Shown here: one piece after another, positions 51,401 to 64,000 of the stretch
Layout of the letters: each line of letters starts with the position of its first letter
Position numbering within the stretch: position 1 is the stretch's first letter
Assembly (NCBI GenBank): GCA_013398955.1
Contig: VWPU01003192.1
Location: 1-64,000 of the forward strand
DNA length: 64,000 nucleotides
Direction of reading: 5' to 3'
Source of the DNA: Callaeas wilsoni
Taxonomy: Eukaryota; Chordata; Aves; Passeriformes; Callaeidae
Program-made: the position numbers and the translations under genes
Notes under the pieces: generated by a model
What the model saw: the letters and a program-made list of their open reading frames with translations, nothing else
Told to the model about the DNA's origin: nothing
The model's database searches: none

Positions 51401-54400
51401 ACAAGTAAATCTGCAGTTAATTGCCTTACATGTCATGCAACAATGAGTCACTAGTTTTAAGTAATCACCCATTTGTACATGGAGTTTATTGTCATAGGAT
51501 GTCCTTGGAGGCTCATTTTCTCTTTCCAGATTCAAACATGGGGTATGATACTCACGCGGATAACAAGGATGTCTATAACACTTAGTGCTATCAGGAATTC
51601 TAAAAGATACAGTTAAGTTGCAATTTTCAGAGGTAACCTTCTCCTCCTTACATGAAACTTACTGAGGTAAGAAAGATGTGTATTGGTTTTTTATTTCACA
51701 GTATTTTTTTTGCTCTCAGACACAGGACACTGGAATTTGTGTACTATCAGTATTTAAGGCCCAGCTGTGATGTCTGTATTCTACTGAAAATCTGCATTAC
51801 GGGCAAAAAAAGAACCAAATAAAGCAATGAAAAAAAAATGTTAAACCAAAGAGATTCAGTCTGACATCAGATGGTTTAACAGCAAGGCTTTAATGGATAT
51901 CAAGATTACCACGTAATGATTGCACACAGGAATTCAGAACATACTTTCATGGGGTGGCTGCAAGCACATCTGACCTCCCTCTGCCTGTGTCCAGGAGCTG
52001 TACGGCCACGTTAGCACAGAGTTTTGCCCAAGCCAAAAAACAGCCGTGGTGACGCACTACCTCAGCTGCGGAGCCTGTGTCCAGCCCACTGACACGACTG
52101 TAGGAAACTTGAAGGCTGGAATTCAAAGTGTTTAAACTAATGCTTCAGGACTGATAAGGGGAAAAAAAAAGGGTATGTGTTTTTCTGAACTGGTCACTCT
52201 GCTGATTAATAGGTTAGGCTGGGTATTTTCAGGTTTAGGTATAAAGTTACACCGCATTTTTCTCAAATATGTTGCAGCCTGGAGGGGAAGCTTTACCCAA
52301 CTTACTTGAACCATAGCAGAATAGCTTGTTCTTTTTTTTTTTGTGCAAATCAGATTCCTACAAGGGAAAAGTGCATGAAAAAGGAGTGCTGCTTGTGATA
52401 TTCACTTAGAAAAGCTTATTGACAACAATATGAAAGTATTCATCATCTGAATCCCTGTAGACTCCAGCAGAACAATCAAGGGTACAGCAGGGATCCAGAG
52501 CTAGTTCTGACGAATAAATTTAAAGAAGATTTTACATTTTTATTAGGTTAGATTTTTTCCCTTTAATTTAGGTAATCCATCTGAAGAGTAGAGTTCTGAT
52601 TTTCTGGGAGAATAGAGCATAAAAAAATCTTTTATTTCTTAAACAAGACTGGGGCCAGTCAGCATCTGAATATCCATTAGAATCTCCTTTCTAATTAAAT
52701 TTCATCAGCTGGATCAGAAATATGATGATGTTCAGAAACTGCGTTGTACCACATTCAAACACTGTAAATAAGGTTTATAATCTTTATTCTTGAGCTGTCA
52801 GTTCAGCCTTTGGTTTCTGAATCGTTTCATGGCATTGATCCAGTGCTTCAGTTAGGCTGAAAAAGACATTGACCACTGCAAAAGTGGGTGGAAAAAACAT
52901 CATTCAGTGGTCAGCTGGGTATATCTGCTGAAAGTATGTCTGTAATTTTGTGAAGGAGATGGTGTTACTAAGAACAGATTGGTTTCTGAGACTGCCTTGA
53001 ACCCAGCCAGCTGTAGTTAAACCCTCAAAGGCTGACAAAGAGCATTCCTAATTATATCAGTGGAGTGGATGGCTAGATTAAGTTACCTCCTTTGAGACTA
53101 TTGGTGATGAGTTTCCATCACTGGGATAGATTTTATATTTCATACAAACCAAGGGGACCTTAGGCTGTGCAAAAATAGGAAAGACCCAAATGCTGACATG
53201 ATACACATCTGCAGGGCTACCCTAAATCCCACCAATAGCCATATCCCGTTAATTCACTGGACATAGCGATAACGTTTGATAGGCAACTTTTGAAGACTTT
53301 GAATAAATTTAAACTTAGCATGGGATTAATCTTTGAAATTAAGTACAGCAGTTTGCACCAGGTACCAGAAAAAACAGGAAAATCATAGACAATGGGAGGA
53401 GTTTTTCTGGTATCTTTAGAGAAAACACATATTTGTGGCTTTGGCCATCTTCACAGGGTCTTAAAACATTCACTGACGTCAGTATACTTAAGCAACTGGT
53501 ATAGCTGAAGATAATAAGCTCAGTATTTATTTTTCTGTACTTTTCTATGATCTGTATTTAGTTAAAAACTTCACTTAATACCACTTTTCCATCATTTTTA
53601 ATGATGGAAATCCTTACCTATAAAATGAGTAATGCCCTATAATGTGGTTACAGCAGACCAAACTTATGATCTCCTGATGAAGATCACTTGAAAGTGATGA
53701 GCAGATCTCAGGGATAAACAATGAACGACACATCCTTACGTACAGTGAGAGGAGTGCCATATTCTTACAGAAGGAGAGGAGACCTCTTAATCTTCGATAT
53801 CAATTTCATATTTGATGAAAAGAGTTTGCTCACTTTACAAGACTGCTGCTGTGCATTTTATGTTTGGGAGACATAGGGAAAATTCCTGTTTGCTTGAGCT
53901 GACATTTCTGCCCTTTCTCACACTTAAACCATGATATCTAAAGCCAGAGAGACAACACAGTGCTCTGTACATGACACCTGGAAAATCCTGTTTAGAGTTA
54001 GGTGCTGTGATGGGCTGATCAGATAAGTCACTCTGAAGAAGAGTACATGTTTGTTTTAACTGTTGAACTGTGGAGGCTATAAAGAGTTGAATCTTTGGAT
54101 TACAAATATAATTGACATCTCACCACACTGAAAGTCAGACCTAGAACTCCTCCTGGTGACAGTAGGCTTTGGGCTTGCCTCTGAAGATCTAGATGTCCTG
54201 TGTCAGCATTCTGTGACTGACTCTGTAGCTTCGATACATGTTGCAGTTCTTATTTTTTGTCATTTATCCTATTCCCTCCATTCTCTTATTTAGAAACTCC
54301 TAAATTCTACACAGGGATGAATCAGTTACTGAATTTGTCTCTAATTACATTTCTGTTGCATCCACTTTGTGCATTTATTGGACTTTGATAAAAAACAATA

Positions 54401-57400
54401 AACTTAGCCAAAAGCTACTGAGCTACACAGGAAAGATAATTGAGTGGGGCAATTCTGTAATGGTCACTCATGATGGAAAAACTTAGCAAGTTCAATGGGA
54501 TATTTTTCCTTTTAGATTCATCACAGTCACTTTTTTGGATTGCTCTCAGAGAAATATACTTACAAATGGAAATATTATCACAAGTTAGCACTGGACCCCA
54601 AAATCCAAACAAAACAATGAAACAACACAGACTTTCCTTCCTATTCTGATTGCATCACTGGAACCACTGCCTAATAAAGGGATTTTATTTGAAAAAACTT
54701 CCTTCTGTGTTTTTTTACAGTGCTGTGTGTCTGCATTCCTGTTCATTTGTATGCTTGATTAGCTGAAATCAAATACAGTGATGCAGATCTCTAGGCAGCT
54801 ATAAAAACTCAAAGTGAGCAATACTAACAGAAAAAAAAATCCTGCATTGCGATCTTCATGGGAATTGCTGTGCGGAAAGCAAAAGAGCTGATGCAAAATC
54901 ATGTATGTGTTTTTCCTTCATCTTATTTTGTCATTCTGTAAGAAAAGTTTGCTTTTTAGTGGACTTCAAATAGTCTTGTAAACAGGTAACAAAGGATGTA
55001 CTGTTTGTGCCTCTCTCTCATGCACAGCTGTCATCTGGCCAGAAGCTTGAAAGACACAGCTAGATTTTAAGAAATTCTGTAAGTATTAATTGTGGGATTT
55101 TTTTCCTCTACCTATGATATTCTGTGTGCTTTTGGTATTACTTTTGACTTCTGCTGAATTAGTCTTTTGTGGTTTTGGAATCAGTCCTGTAGATTTTAAG
55201 AACGGGAAAGGTATTTTGGTTTTTGCAGGTGATGTTGTACCTTCTAGAAATGAATCATTGAATTGATTCTGATTATAGACATCAATTAAAATGAATAGAA
55301 ATATATAGATATATAATTTTTAGGTGCCTAAGATAAGAAGATTGGTGGAGATTTATGTCATCCTATCTGTGTATTCAGAATGTATAGCTTAAAGCTAAAA
55401 GAAAATAATACAGCACACATCCGAACCCTAAGGAAGAAAACTTCCAATCATTAAAAGAATCTAAAGGAACTTAGAAGAAAACTCAAAAGTTAAGGGTAAA
55501 GTGGCAGTTACTTAACAAAATAAGAAGTACATAAGTGAAAAAGAAAACATACCTAAGGTCTACTTTAATGACTATCACACAAATGCCTTTTGCTAAGTAG
55601 CTGAGGGATTTTTTTGCATTTGCCTTGTTGTTGACAAAATCTTGGCTAGTCTTTCTTTAAAAATGGGTAATATCTGACAGCACTGGAAGAGATCTTGCTG
55701 AGTAGATACACTTTTCCATTACTAAGTAGTAAAGTGAAGGATAGACTAAAACCATGATGAAAGTAGATGAAAGATCATCAAAATTCTTTAGCTGAGGCTT
55801 ATTCTTGAATTCAGTGTTTTGTTTTGATGTGGTGCTTTACTTAAATTACTGATTTAATCATGCACTTGTTGAAATTAAAGCTGTTGAAAAGTTCTGTGAT
55901 TGGATTATGTGGAAAAGAACGTTTGTGACTAGAATATTGAATAGGGATTGTAGAAATTGTTACTCAGAAGTCTGAACAAGTAACTGAAACACACGTTACT
56001 GGACGTTTTCACAAAGAAAGGATATGAAAATACATGTTCATAGCAGATGTGATGGCAGAAGTTTTTTGAAAGGTCAGGTCTGACATTTCTTTGATGCAAC
56101 TCTTGAAATGCCTATGGTCAAATGATTTACTACACTGTATTTTTTGACTGCTATCCTATACAATATGTAGATAAGAAAGTCTTGCTTCCTTGGAAATATT
56201 ATAATAAGAGAGTAGCTTCTTGGTTAGCTGTGATTGACCTCATGCTGCTATCCAGTGTTTGCCTAACAAAAATGAAATTATGGTTTTTTGCATGAAAAAA
56301 GCAATCAGATCATATCTTGAGTGGAAAGCCTTGACTTAGACACGTGTACTGTCTGTACCGTAGAAAATTTTATGATTTACTGTATTTTCTGTTTTACTGT
56401 ATTTCTAGGTACTTGAACATTTTTTGATGGGTGGGCTGGTTTAATCCTATTGACAAGATAAATAATGAGAGCAGCTCTGTGGCTCCTCTGGGTTGCTGTG
56501 GTTGTCTAATTTTCATTGGACACAAACTTCATCGTAAACTTATTCTGAGTAGCACTTGCGCTGTGTTTCCTGTAAGGTTTACTGGGCTTGATTGACACAT
56601 TATATTAGTCATATTCTGGTACATATAGAAATGTTCTATACAAAATTGTTGGGTTTTACTTTTTTCACAAGTGGACACCTGGGGCAATTAATTGCATTGT
56701 CCAGTTGCTCATGAAGGACAAACTCAGGTGACTTCTAAGCTTGACTGTGGGATGTGCCAGGGCGGTGCTCTGGGGTTCTCCTGACCATTTTCCCAGCTCA
56801 TATCATTGCCTCAAAATGTTACAGTGAAGCCAGAAAACCTTCCCTGACAGTTTTCAGAACTGCAGCTCTGTGGCGAATCTATGGACAGAAAGTGTAGGAG
56901 AACCAAGGAAAAACCTGCCCATAGACTTGTGCACCTCCTGGAGCTGTGACAAATGCATCTGTGGGAGCATTTTCTGGAGGATGCTCTAGAGGACTAGGCA
57001 GTTCACAAAAGCAAAATGGCTTAGTTTCACTTTGTTCCTTGTTTGATCAAAAGTTATTGTCAAATTCCCACTAAACTCTCAGGTACTGTCTGGTAGTCAG
57101 CTGTCCCCAAACTACTTTCATTCTTTCCTAGTCTATTAGGGCTCAGAATCACAACCAAGTTGTGATGACTAAACAAGCTGTCACACTGTGAGCTTTTATA
57201 ACCATTTAGGGATTTGCTCTTACTGCATGGCTAATAAAAAGTAACTTAACTAGGCTTTTACTTCTTTCATGATAGAATTATTCTGAATTATGCCACATTT
57301 GCCATGGACTAAACTTTGACATGACAGTTAATATAGCTCAGTTGCTAATTAGGAACTTTTCCAGCAGTAGCAATAACATTATTTAACTCTTATAATTATA

Positions 57401-58869
57401 TTCAACTGAAACTCCTTTCCCTGGACCAAAAGAACTCTATAACTATACCTAAGAAAATAATTTTCGTGAGTGATACATAGATATAACATAAAGGGGCATT
57501 ACTGCTTTTTCCAGTCTCCACCACCAGCTTTTGAGATAGGAAAATCTATGTTTCTCAAAAGTTCCAGGCCATGGTAGTCAAGTGTCAGCTTCTTACATAA
57601 CAACACAGCAGCAGGAATTGTCACTAAAATTACTGTCCAGTAAAGTTTAATTTATATTGGCTAATTCACTGACATTATCATTCATCAGTTCAGGATCCAT
57701 AGCACAAATAACTTTGAGAATGAAAGCTCTGAGAACACGTGTTAAGTTAATCTAAAATTTCTCTCCAAGGCCAGAAGAAGATTAATGCAGTCATGAAAGC
57801 AAAGGCCTGGCGCCTCCATCAGCTCCTTTTTCAGTTGCCTGAATGCTAAAATGATCACAGAAATTTCCTCTAAAGTCTAACTGTACAACCCACACACATG
57901 CACAGCTCCAACAAAGTGATGACTTGCAGCCTGCGCAAACATACCCCTACCCTGCCTGGCAGCCAGCTGGCTTGCCCTAATCCAAGCTCTGAGGCTCGGA
58001 CTTGAGCCCAGATGGCTCTGTCTTGAGAGTCAGCAGTGCCAGCAGTGCAGAGAAAGAGGCATATGTCCCACCTCGGCTGGAGCCCATGTCCTCCGTGCAG
58101 CAAAGTGGCTCCATCTAGGACAGCTTCCAGTCAGGCAGTGCTCAATTTCAAAAACATCCATGTAAAAACTGGCGTCTGCACAAATCACAAGTCTGAGGAA
58201 GTTCTGGAGATAGTCGTAACCGTGCTGGAAAGGAAAAAGTGGAAAGCCATGAGCTTGTTTAAAAAAACAAAGCAGCAACTAGAATTTGATTTTTTTCCTT
58301 CTGCCTCTGGCAGGTGACCTCAGTGGAAGCATGAGTGCTGAGCACTGCCTGGCAGGATTCTTACTTCAGTTCAGTTTGAATCCAGTTTATAAACAGGCAG
58401 AAAGCTGCCTTCCATTGTTCCTGCTCAGCCATCCTACCTGCCCCCATCCCCAAAAAACCCCAAGGCATTAAAATAACCTCTGATGCAGGCACTGATTCTC
58501 TCAAGTGCAATAGCACATTCAACACGTTTGGAGAGCTCATTAGAGGACAGTCAGCATTTTCCTTCCTACAGCAGCTCCAAACTCCTGATGGTCCTTTTCC
58601 AAGCACTGCTGATTTAAGTTTAAGTTAAAAACAAGGAGCTGCTTTCCCAGCTCTTGCTTTAACTCCATACTTGCAGAAAGGTTATAAGGGGCAATTTCAG
58701 TGCATTGCCCTCTTCTGCTAGTACACATGAATTGTTTTATAGAAAAGGCAAAGCAAAAAGAGGAGAAAAAGGGAGAGAGAGATTAAAATGCAAACTAAAT
58801 AACTTATTAATATGGCAAAGCTGACATGATGCCATCTGGTTTATGTCTGGTCTCAATTTGGAGCTCGAT

Positions 58870-58985
58870 CCTGCCTGGTACTTAGTGCTCAGGCTGTTCC
58901 CTACGGCACTCTCCAGAGCACACTTAATGTTTAAGTGCTTTACTGGATCGTGGCCAGTGTGCTGAGCACCTCAAAGGAATCAGAC
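58870..58985 (+). repeat. Ancient amniote interspersed repeat (probable)
   Basis: cttaatgtttaagtgctttactggatcgtggccagtg, followed by tgagcacctcaaaggaatca, matches a motif often seen in bird and reptile genomes ('cttaagtgctttgctggatcggggcc ... gctcagcacct'). I recognise the motif but not the family name with certainty. Confidence 0.5.
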
Positions 58986-59784
58986 CTTGCTTAATTTTTC
59001 TGGTTTTTTAGAAAAAACTCTTTCCAACTCTGAGTCCTGGCACTTCTAAGTGAGATTTTTCCTTCTCCACTCCACTCCAACATCCATGTGTTTTATTCTG
59101 AATAGTCAGTTCCAAGCAGGATTAGACCACTGGTTGCCCACAGTGGAAACTCCAGAATAGACCACTGGCCTCTGAGGAGACTCCAGGGGAGAATATTTTC
59201 GCTTGAGCTGAGGTCCTACCTAGAGTTATTCCAAACTCCTTGTGCTCAGTCTGTGAAAAACTTCAGCTTTATAGCAGAAAGGAGAGTGTGTAATAAATTC
59301 TCGGGCATAGTCAGCATATACTCCAAAGGGGCAATAAGCTGTTAAATCAAATCAAAGAAATCCCTAGTAAACCAGAATTCGTGGTGTGTCTGACAGCATA
59401 CACTACATTAAGTATTTCAAGTCGATAACTCCAAACGTGGCTGTCAACATGATATGCAACCTCCGTGCATTCAACTTCCATCTCTTTCCAGTAATAGTGA
59501 ATCTTTGTGAAGAGCTACTGTAAATTACAATTATCAAGCAAATTTTCAAATCTTACAGCCAGATTTGTAACTAGTTTGAAGACCATAGTGAGAAAGGAAT
59601 GATGAAACAAGCAGAGACACTTTTTGCTGTTATGGCAAATCTGCTCACGGTTTTAGTTTCGGGGTCAGGCTGTGTAATTCCTCTATCAGCTGATCCTTAA
59701 TGCTTTAAAAATCCTCGAGGTCTACACACTCACTGTGGCGTGGTCTCTCCTGTGCTCTGCATGCATTTGCGCATCCATGCATGC

Positions 59785-59808
59785 GTGTATGTGTGTGTGT
59801 GTATGTGT
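59785..59808. repeat. Interrupted (TG)n microsatellite
   Basis: Alternating gt with two ta interruptions: a short imperfect tract preceded by gcatgcgtgta. Confidence 0.9.
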
Positions 59809-60535
59809 CAGGGGTGTGTTTGTCACCTGCAGTGCATCAGCTGTGGTGCTGAAGTGCAGACACCCAGCATTTTAGCCATGTGGAAAAACACTCTCCAGGA
59901 ACACCACTTCTGCTCACCTGCCCCCTGCTCACTCTCTGCTTCCACTACAACAGCTTTTTACCAGCATTGAAAACATCCGTCTGTCTTCAAATGGCTGATA
60001 TATTCTCTAAACAGCCAGCCAGAAAGAGAAACAAAAATAAAGGAAATATTTACCTCTTTTCCTCAGTTATAAGATTAGCCTGGGGCCTGAAAAAGACAAA
60101 AGTGTAGTCCTGGATCATTGATTGGATTGAGTCCACATATGTCCATATCCTCTGAGGCTAGAAATCATTCTTCACTGAACCAGAGCACTATGCCTCATAG
60201 GGCCCAAGACAGCAGCTTTAAAATTGCCATGTAATTGAGTATGGGGAAGTCTCTGACTTTTCATTGTTATTGCTATGCTTTTCTGATACTCATAACTTTC
60301 TGAGTGTATCTAGTGAGAAAGAATCAATTCCATCACTGAAATGTAGCTATCTTACGGATATAAAATAATGTTTCCTGCCTGAACTGCAATCAGAACATGG
60401 CTTTGGAGCACAGCACTCTGCATGGGCACAGGTGGGCTGCAGGCTATTGATGGTAAACAGTAATTTTCAGGGTAGCTGGTACAAAGGACAGCAAGCAGGA
60501 GGTTATTGCATCTGACTGACACCTCCAGTGAAGAA

Positions 60536-60570
<35 letters not shown>
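60536..60570. repeat. (AAT)n trinucleotide microsatellite
   Basis: About eleven perfect aat units. It gives a poly-Tyr/Ile stretch in minus-strand frames 60352-60615 and 60444-60701, which are therefore artefacts. Confidence 0.97.
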
Positions 60571-60571
<1 letters not shown>

Positions 60572-61428
60572 ACAGCAACATTTTCACAGCACACAGAAAT
60601 AGACACAGTAAGCACAGGTGGCGAAAGCAGCAGACTGAAATTTCATGAGCACTGTAAACAGAGCTGGGTGTATGCTGGAATTTGTCCAGAATACTGGACA
60701 CAGCACTGCAGCACTATCAAGAAATGGATTCTCATGGGAATTCCTGGCAGGTCTTTTGCACCCAACCCCCCAACCAGATGTTGGTGGGGCAGGAAGTAAG
60801 GGGCATCTTCATCCGTTAGTGCTTGTATGTATCCTGTGTGGATAATATTGCCAGATTTCACTGCCTCCCCTTTACAACAGGCTTCTCCCCATCAGCCATA
60901 ACCCACGACCAAATAAGTTACCAACTCACGTCCTGTAAGACATAAGTTGCTCTCTCAGCTCTTATGAGGCCATGTGAAACACTTGTCCATTGGACCATCT
61001 GAAGAGCACTACCTGCAATTGCATCTGCTGGCAATGGAGACTTACTGCAGTGTTGGCAGTGTTGCCTCAAAAGCCTTTTTGAAACACCATCTTTTATCAG
61101 ATATCTTGAATTTTCTGTCTCTCTGATCCAGAACTTTCTATTAGTCTTAATCAACAATTTTCTTCTGTCTTCCCAATGCCAAGAAAACTCTGCCAGTGAA
61201 ACCATTGGTGCTGGGATCAATACCAGCTGTTAAATGAACAACAGGGAGCTGAAGAGCTTTGCTGCAACAGAGTGCTGCAAGAGGAAATAACTGTCAGATA
61301 ACCATCTTGCAGGACTCCATGAAACCTGTGACATTGTCACATGGCTGGTGTCCTCCTCAAGCCTCTCAGATGGGTTTGTGCAAGAGTGAGAGGGACTGGG
61401 AAAAAAAGGTGTTCCTGAAGTAGTCTCT

Positions 61429-61430
<2 letters not shown>

Positions 61431-61479
<49 letters not shown>
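61431..61479. repeat. (TATC)n tetranucleotide microsatellite
   Basis: Twelve perfect tatc units, ending at tctctgttc. Perfect and long enough to be polymorphic. Confidence 0.97.
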
Positions 61480-61742
61480 CTGTTCATGAAAACCATGGGT
61501 CCAGGTATATCTTGTTTGGACGGTGCTGTTGAAGCCAGAGATTTCTCAATGTTGAGGAAAGCCTTGGTCTTGAAAGCATACTGGAATCTGATTCAGGCTT
61601 TTGAAGGCATTTGCATTTGACAAAGAGCATGCCCATTTCCCAGTGCCTTTGCCACCCTGAGTCTCCAGTACCTTCAGCCATTCAGACCTGCACACTTAAA
61701 GGAAAAACACCACTTTCAGCAGTTCTAGTGATGGTCTTGGTT

Positions 61743-61784
61743 CCTTAGGTGGCACTGACATGTCTTAGGTGGCACTGGATGTGC
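61743..61784. repeat. 21-bp tandem duplication
   Basis: ccttaggtggcactgacatg(t) is followed at once by cttaggtggcactggatgtg(c). Two copies that differ at a few positions. Confidence 0.85.
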
Positions 61785-63146
61785 CAATTGCTGATCATGG
61801 TGGGCTCTAGATCTCTGTGTTGAAGCCAGGAAAAGGGCTCTGTGGCCTCAGCTACAGTTCATGCCTTATGGCAGTGGTAAATAGTATTGTATCTACTTTT
61901 GTTTTTTAAATCTCATGCTAATATTTTCAAATGTCTTATATTTTTGGTTTTTATGTTGAAATGTCTGCAGTGGAATATGTAACGTAGTTTCCTTCTTTTT
62001 AAACTTGGTAATAGAAGTTTGTTTTCTCCTATCCTCTATTTCACCACATTGTACAAGACAGGCGTCCTAAATTCTGCCTGACTGCCAGGCCCAGTTCCAC
62101 TTTCATGTCAGTAATTAGCAAAATCTTGGACTAACCTAGTATTTATGGTATATAAATTGTAAGTAGATACGTCTTTTGCTTATGTATATCTCTGTTTAGG
62201 GGAATGGACTTTGGGGATGGGCAATTTGTAATGGATTGAGCATATTTAGAGTCATAATTGGGTACAGAAAGTAAAAAATTTCTTCCTTTGTCTGTTTGTG
62301 TCCAACAGAATTTTCAGATGTGATGGGAATTTTTAAAGTCCTTTTACTGGAACACATTTCATGATTTACAGTCCTGCTCAAGTAATACTGCTGATTAAAT
62401 TAACATTACCTAATAAGTGAAACTAGTAAGGTGTTTTGTCCAAATTAAATCTGCACCTTTAAGGAGAAGCAAATTGGTCATTAGAAACTCAGCAGAAACT
62501 CACCCCAGTTCTTAAAATACAAGTTACTGGCCAAATGTGAATCTGGCAGTTACTTTTGAAGTTACATTCGTGAAGAACATCTGTTAATATAAAAATATCT
62601 TGATACATTACAGTGGTTTAGCTATAGTTATTTCAGAAGTACTTGGTTAACATCTAAGGGAGGAAGGAGAATAAATGTCTTACATTTGGCAATCAGTAAG
62701 CCAGGGCTTTTACCCATTGCTTGGCTTTGTTTGGGTTTAAACAATGTTCCTCTGTTTTTGCTCAAGCTGCAGTAATCCTTCAGTCCTTGATGTCATGCAT
62801 CCTGGGTTTTCTATACTCTTTAGAATAATCTTTGAACCCTCAGCCCACATCATATGTTATGAATATTCTTGTTTTGGAGTAGAGAGTCAGGCAGTCATTT
62901 TAGACAGCAGGAACCCTACTCCTAACATTTCCCTGTGCGTCAAAGACATGGAGCAACATCAACCAGAAGAAGTAAAAGAAAAACAAGTTTGAAAGATGGT
63001 TTCAGATGAGAAAAAGCAAAATGGGGAAGGAACAGCAAAAAGGATTGCTTTTAAGGGTCAGAATTTCACTTATTTTTAGGAGTAATCCAAACTTTACCTA
63101 GAAAAGCCTCTTTGAGGCAATAGTTTGTTCAGGGTGTAAGCATGGT

Positions 63147-63254
63147 TGGACTCATGGTTGAGGATTAGTACATGGTTGAGGGTTGGAACTAGATGATCTT
63201 AAAGGTCTCTTCCAAGGCAAAGTATTGTAACAATCTGTGGTTCTATGATTCTGT
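63147..63254 (+). mobile_element. CR1 LINE 3' tail remnant with internal duplication
   Basis: Ends with gggttggaactagatgatct, taaaggtctcttccaaggca and the octamer-like end (gtggttctatgattctg), which is the avian CR1 terminus. Just upstream the unit catggttg(g/a) occurs three times (63140, 63153, 63170), an expansion within the tail rather than the usual single copy. Confidence 0.85.
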
Positions 63255-64000
63255 TGTCAAGCTGTTGCCAGAAATTGGTTGTGAAGAATATAGAAAATGG
63301 AAGCATTACAGACAATCAGCTCAGGTCCTTCTTTCCAAGTGAAAATGGCTTCAGCAATATCATCAATACTATAGCATATAACAATGCATCAGCGACATCA
63401 GCAGTACTAGCAAGTAATTATTTTCTTCTTGTTCTTCTTGTCATGTGACTTAGAGTGTTTGTTATTCATGTTCGCCTCGGTCAATAACTCTTCTTCCAGG
63501 ATGTCATCTTTTTATTTTTGGCCTTCTTTGTTTAGCTTTTAAAGAAATTATGGCTCTAAGGGACACTTAAGTGACTTCCTTAGGGAACTGTTCTGTAAAT
63601 CTTTGGAATTAGGATAAATAACAGCTTGTCTATGGTACCATTTAATGCAAGAAGCAATACAGGCTTTTCTTGGAGGACCTAATAGGAGAATATTGTCAGA
63701 AGTCACCTTTGACAGTTTGACTAAAAACTAAGGAGGGAAATAGTGTTTGTCCAAAGATCGAGGAGCCACCTGAGAAAAACTGTGTTTGTGAATTCAGCAC
63801 AAAACCCGGCTCCCCCCGACACGACACAGCTCTAGACACTGTTTCCAGTGTACATATGGCCCTGGCTTACGGCTGTCGCAATGGGCCCTGCAAAACAAGC
63901 TCAGTCCCTTCTTGGCAATTTACTAGTGGAGGAGGTTTTTTCTGCCAGGCAAGTTCATTTGTCAAGGTGACCTTCACAGCCTGCACCGAGCGCTCCTGCA
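63255..64000. other. Non-coding end of window
   Basis: AT-rich to about 63770, then a rise in G+C with some CpGs to the right edge (63800-64000). The edge could be the start of another G+C-rich feature or an exon, but nothing can be called from the part present. Confidence 0.4.

Larger units (their letters stand above)
42441..63146 (+). other. Probable long first intron or intron plus intergenic DNA
   Basis: The stretch begins with the GTAAAG donor of the only recognised exon. No downstream exon could be assigned: open frames are short, compositionally ordinary and without familiar motifs. The contents I can name are microsatellites at 59.8, 60.5 and 61.4 kb, an ancient repeat at 58.9 kb, a 21-bp tandem duplication at 61.75 kb and a hairpin at 53.6 kb. 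The rest appears to be unique non-coding DNA. An unrecognised small exon could easily be hidden here. Confidence 0.5.

Noticed and set aside
60352..60701. Poly-Tyr and poly-Ile frames
   Set aside because: They are direct translations of the (AAT)n microsatellite.

Overview
This is vertebrate nuclear DNA, almost certainly from a bird. The evidence is the set of interspersed repeats: CR1 LINE fragments with the avian-type 3' tail (octamer-like attctgtg/attctatg ends), CR1 ORF2 endonuclease and reverse-transcriptase peptides, older CR1-like fossils, and MIR-type SINE cores. Composition is AT-rich with few CpGs, except for one GC-rich island near 42.1-42.6 kb. There is no bacterial-style gene organisation. 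Most open frames are short and look like chance.

Layout. 1-905 is a decayed CR1 ORF2 fragment on the minus strand. 1968-3325 holds two plus-strand CR1 pieces, an older RT fragment and then an ORF2 C-terminus with 3' tail. 3.3-33.9 kb is mostly unique non-coding DNA with small repeats: CR1 tails at 4.5 and 8.7 kb, a (CACAT)n microsatellite at 7.6 kb, an A-rich tract at 9.3 kb, MIR-like pieces at 17.7, 26.0 and 33.9 kb, and a fossil LINE RT piece at 27.9 kb. 33.9-35.1 kb is a minus-strand CR1 split by about 235 bp that looks like part of a retroviral LTR. 35.1-42.0 kb is non-coding and includes a diverged 86-bp duplication at 39.6 and 40.25 kb. 42.05-42.65 kb is a CpG island with the only convincing host coding exon: 43 codons plus 2 nt, ending at a strong splice donor. 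42.7-64 kb is best read as the long first intron of that gene, or intron plus intergenic DNA. It contains three microsatellites (TG, AAT, TATC), an ancient repeat at 58.9 kb and a CR1 tail at 63.2 kb.

The one gene cannot be named from its first 43 residues. Its 5' leader has small upstream ORFs; one of these, MCL-stop, overlaps the start codon in an ATGA arrangement, which suggests translational control. I see no tRNA, rRNA, CRISPR or intact mobile element. Nothing here supports a new multi-gene system. The most informative points are the promoter/uORF architecture and the rearranged transposon copies.
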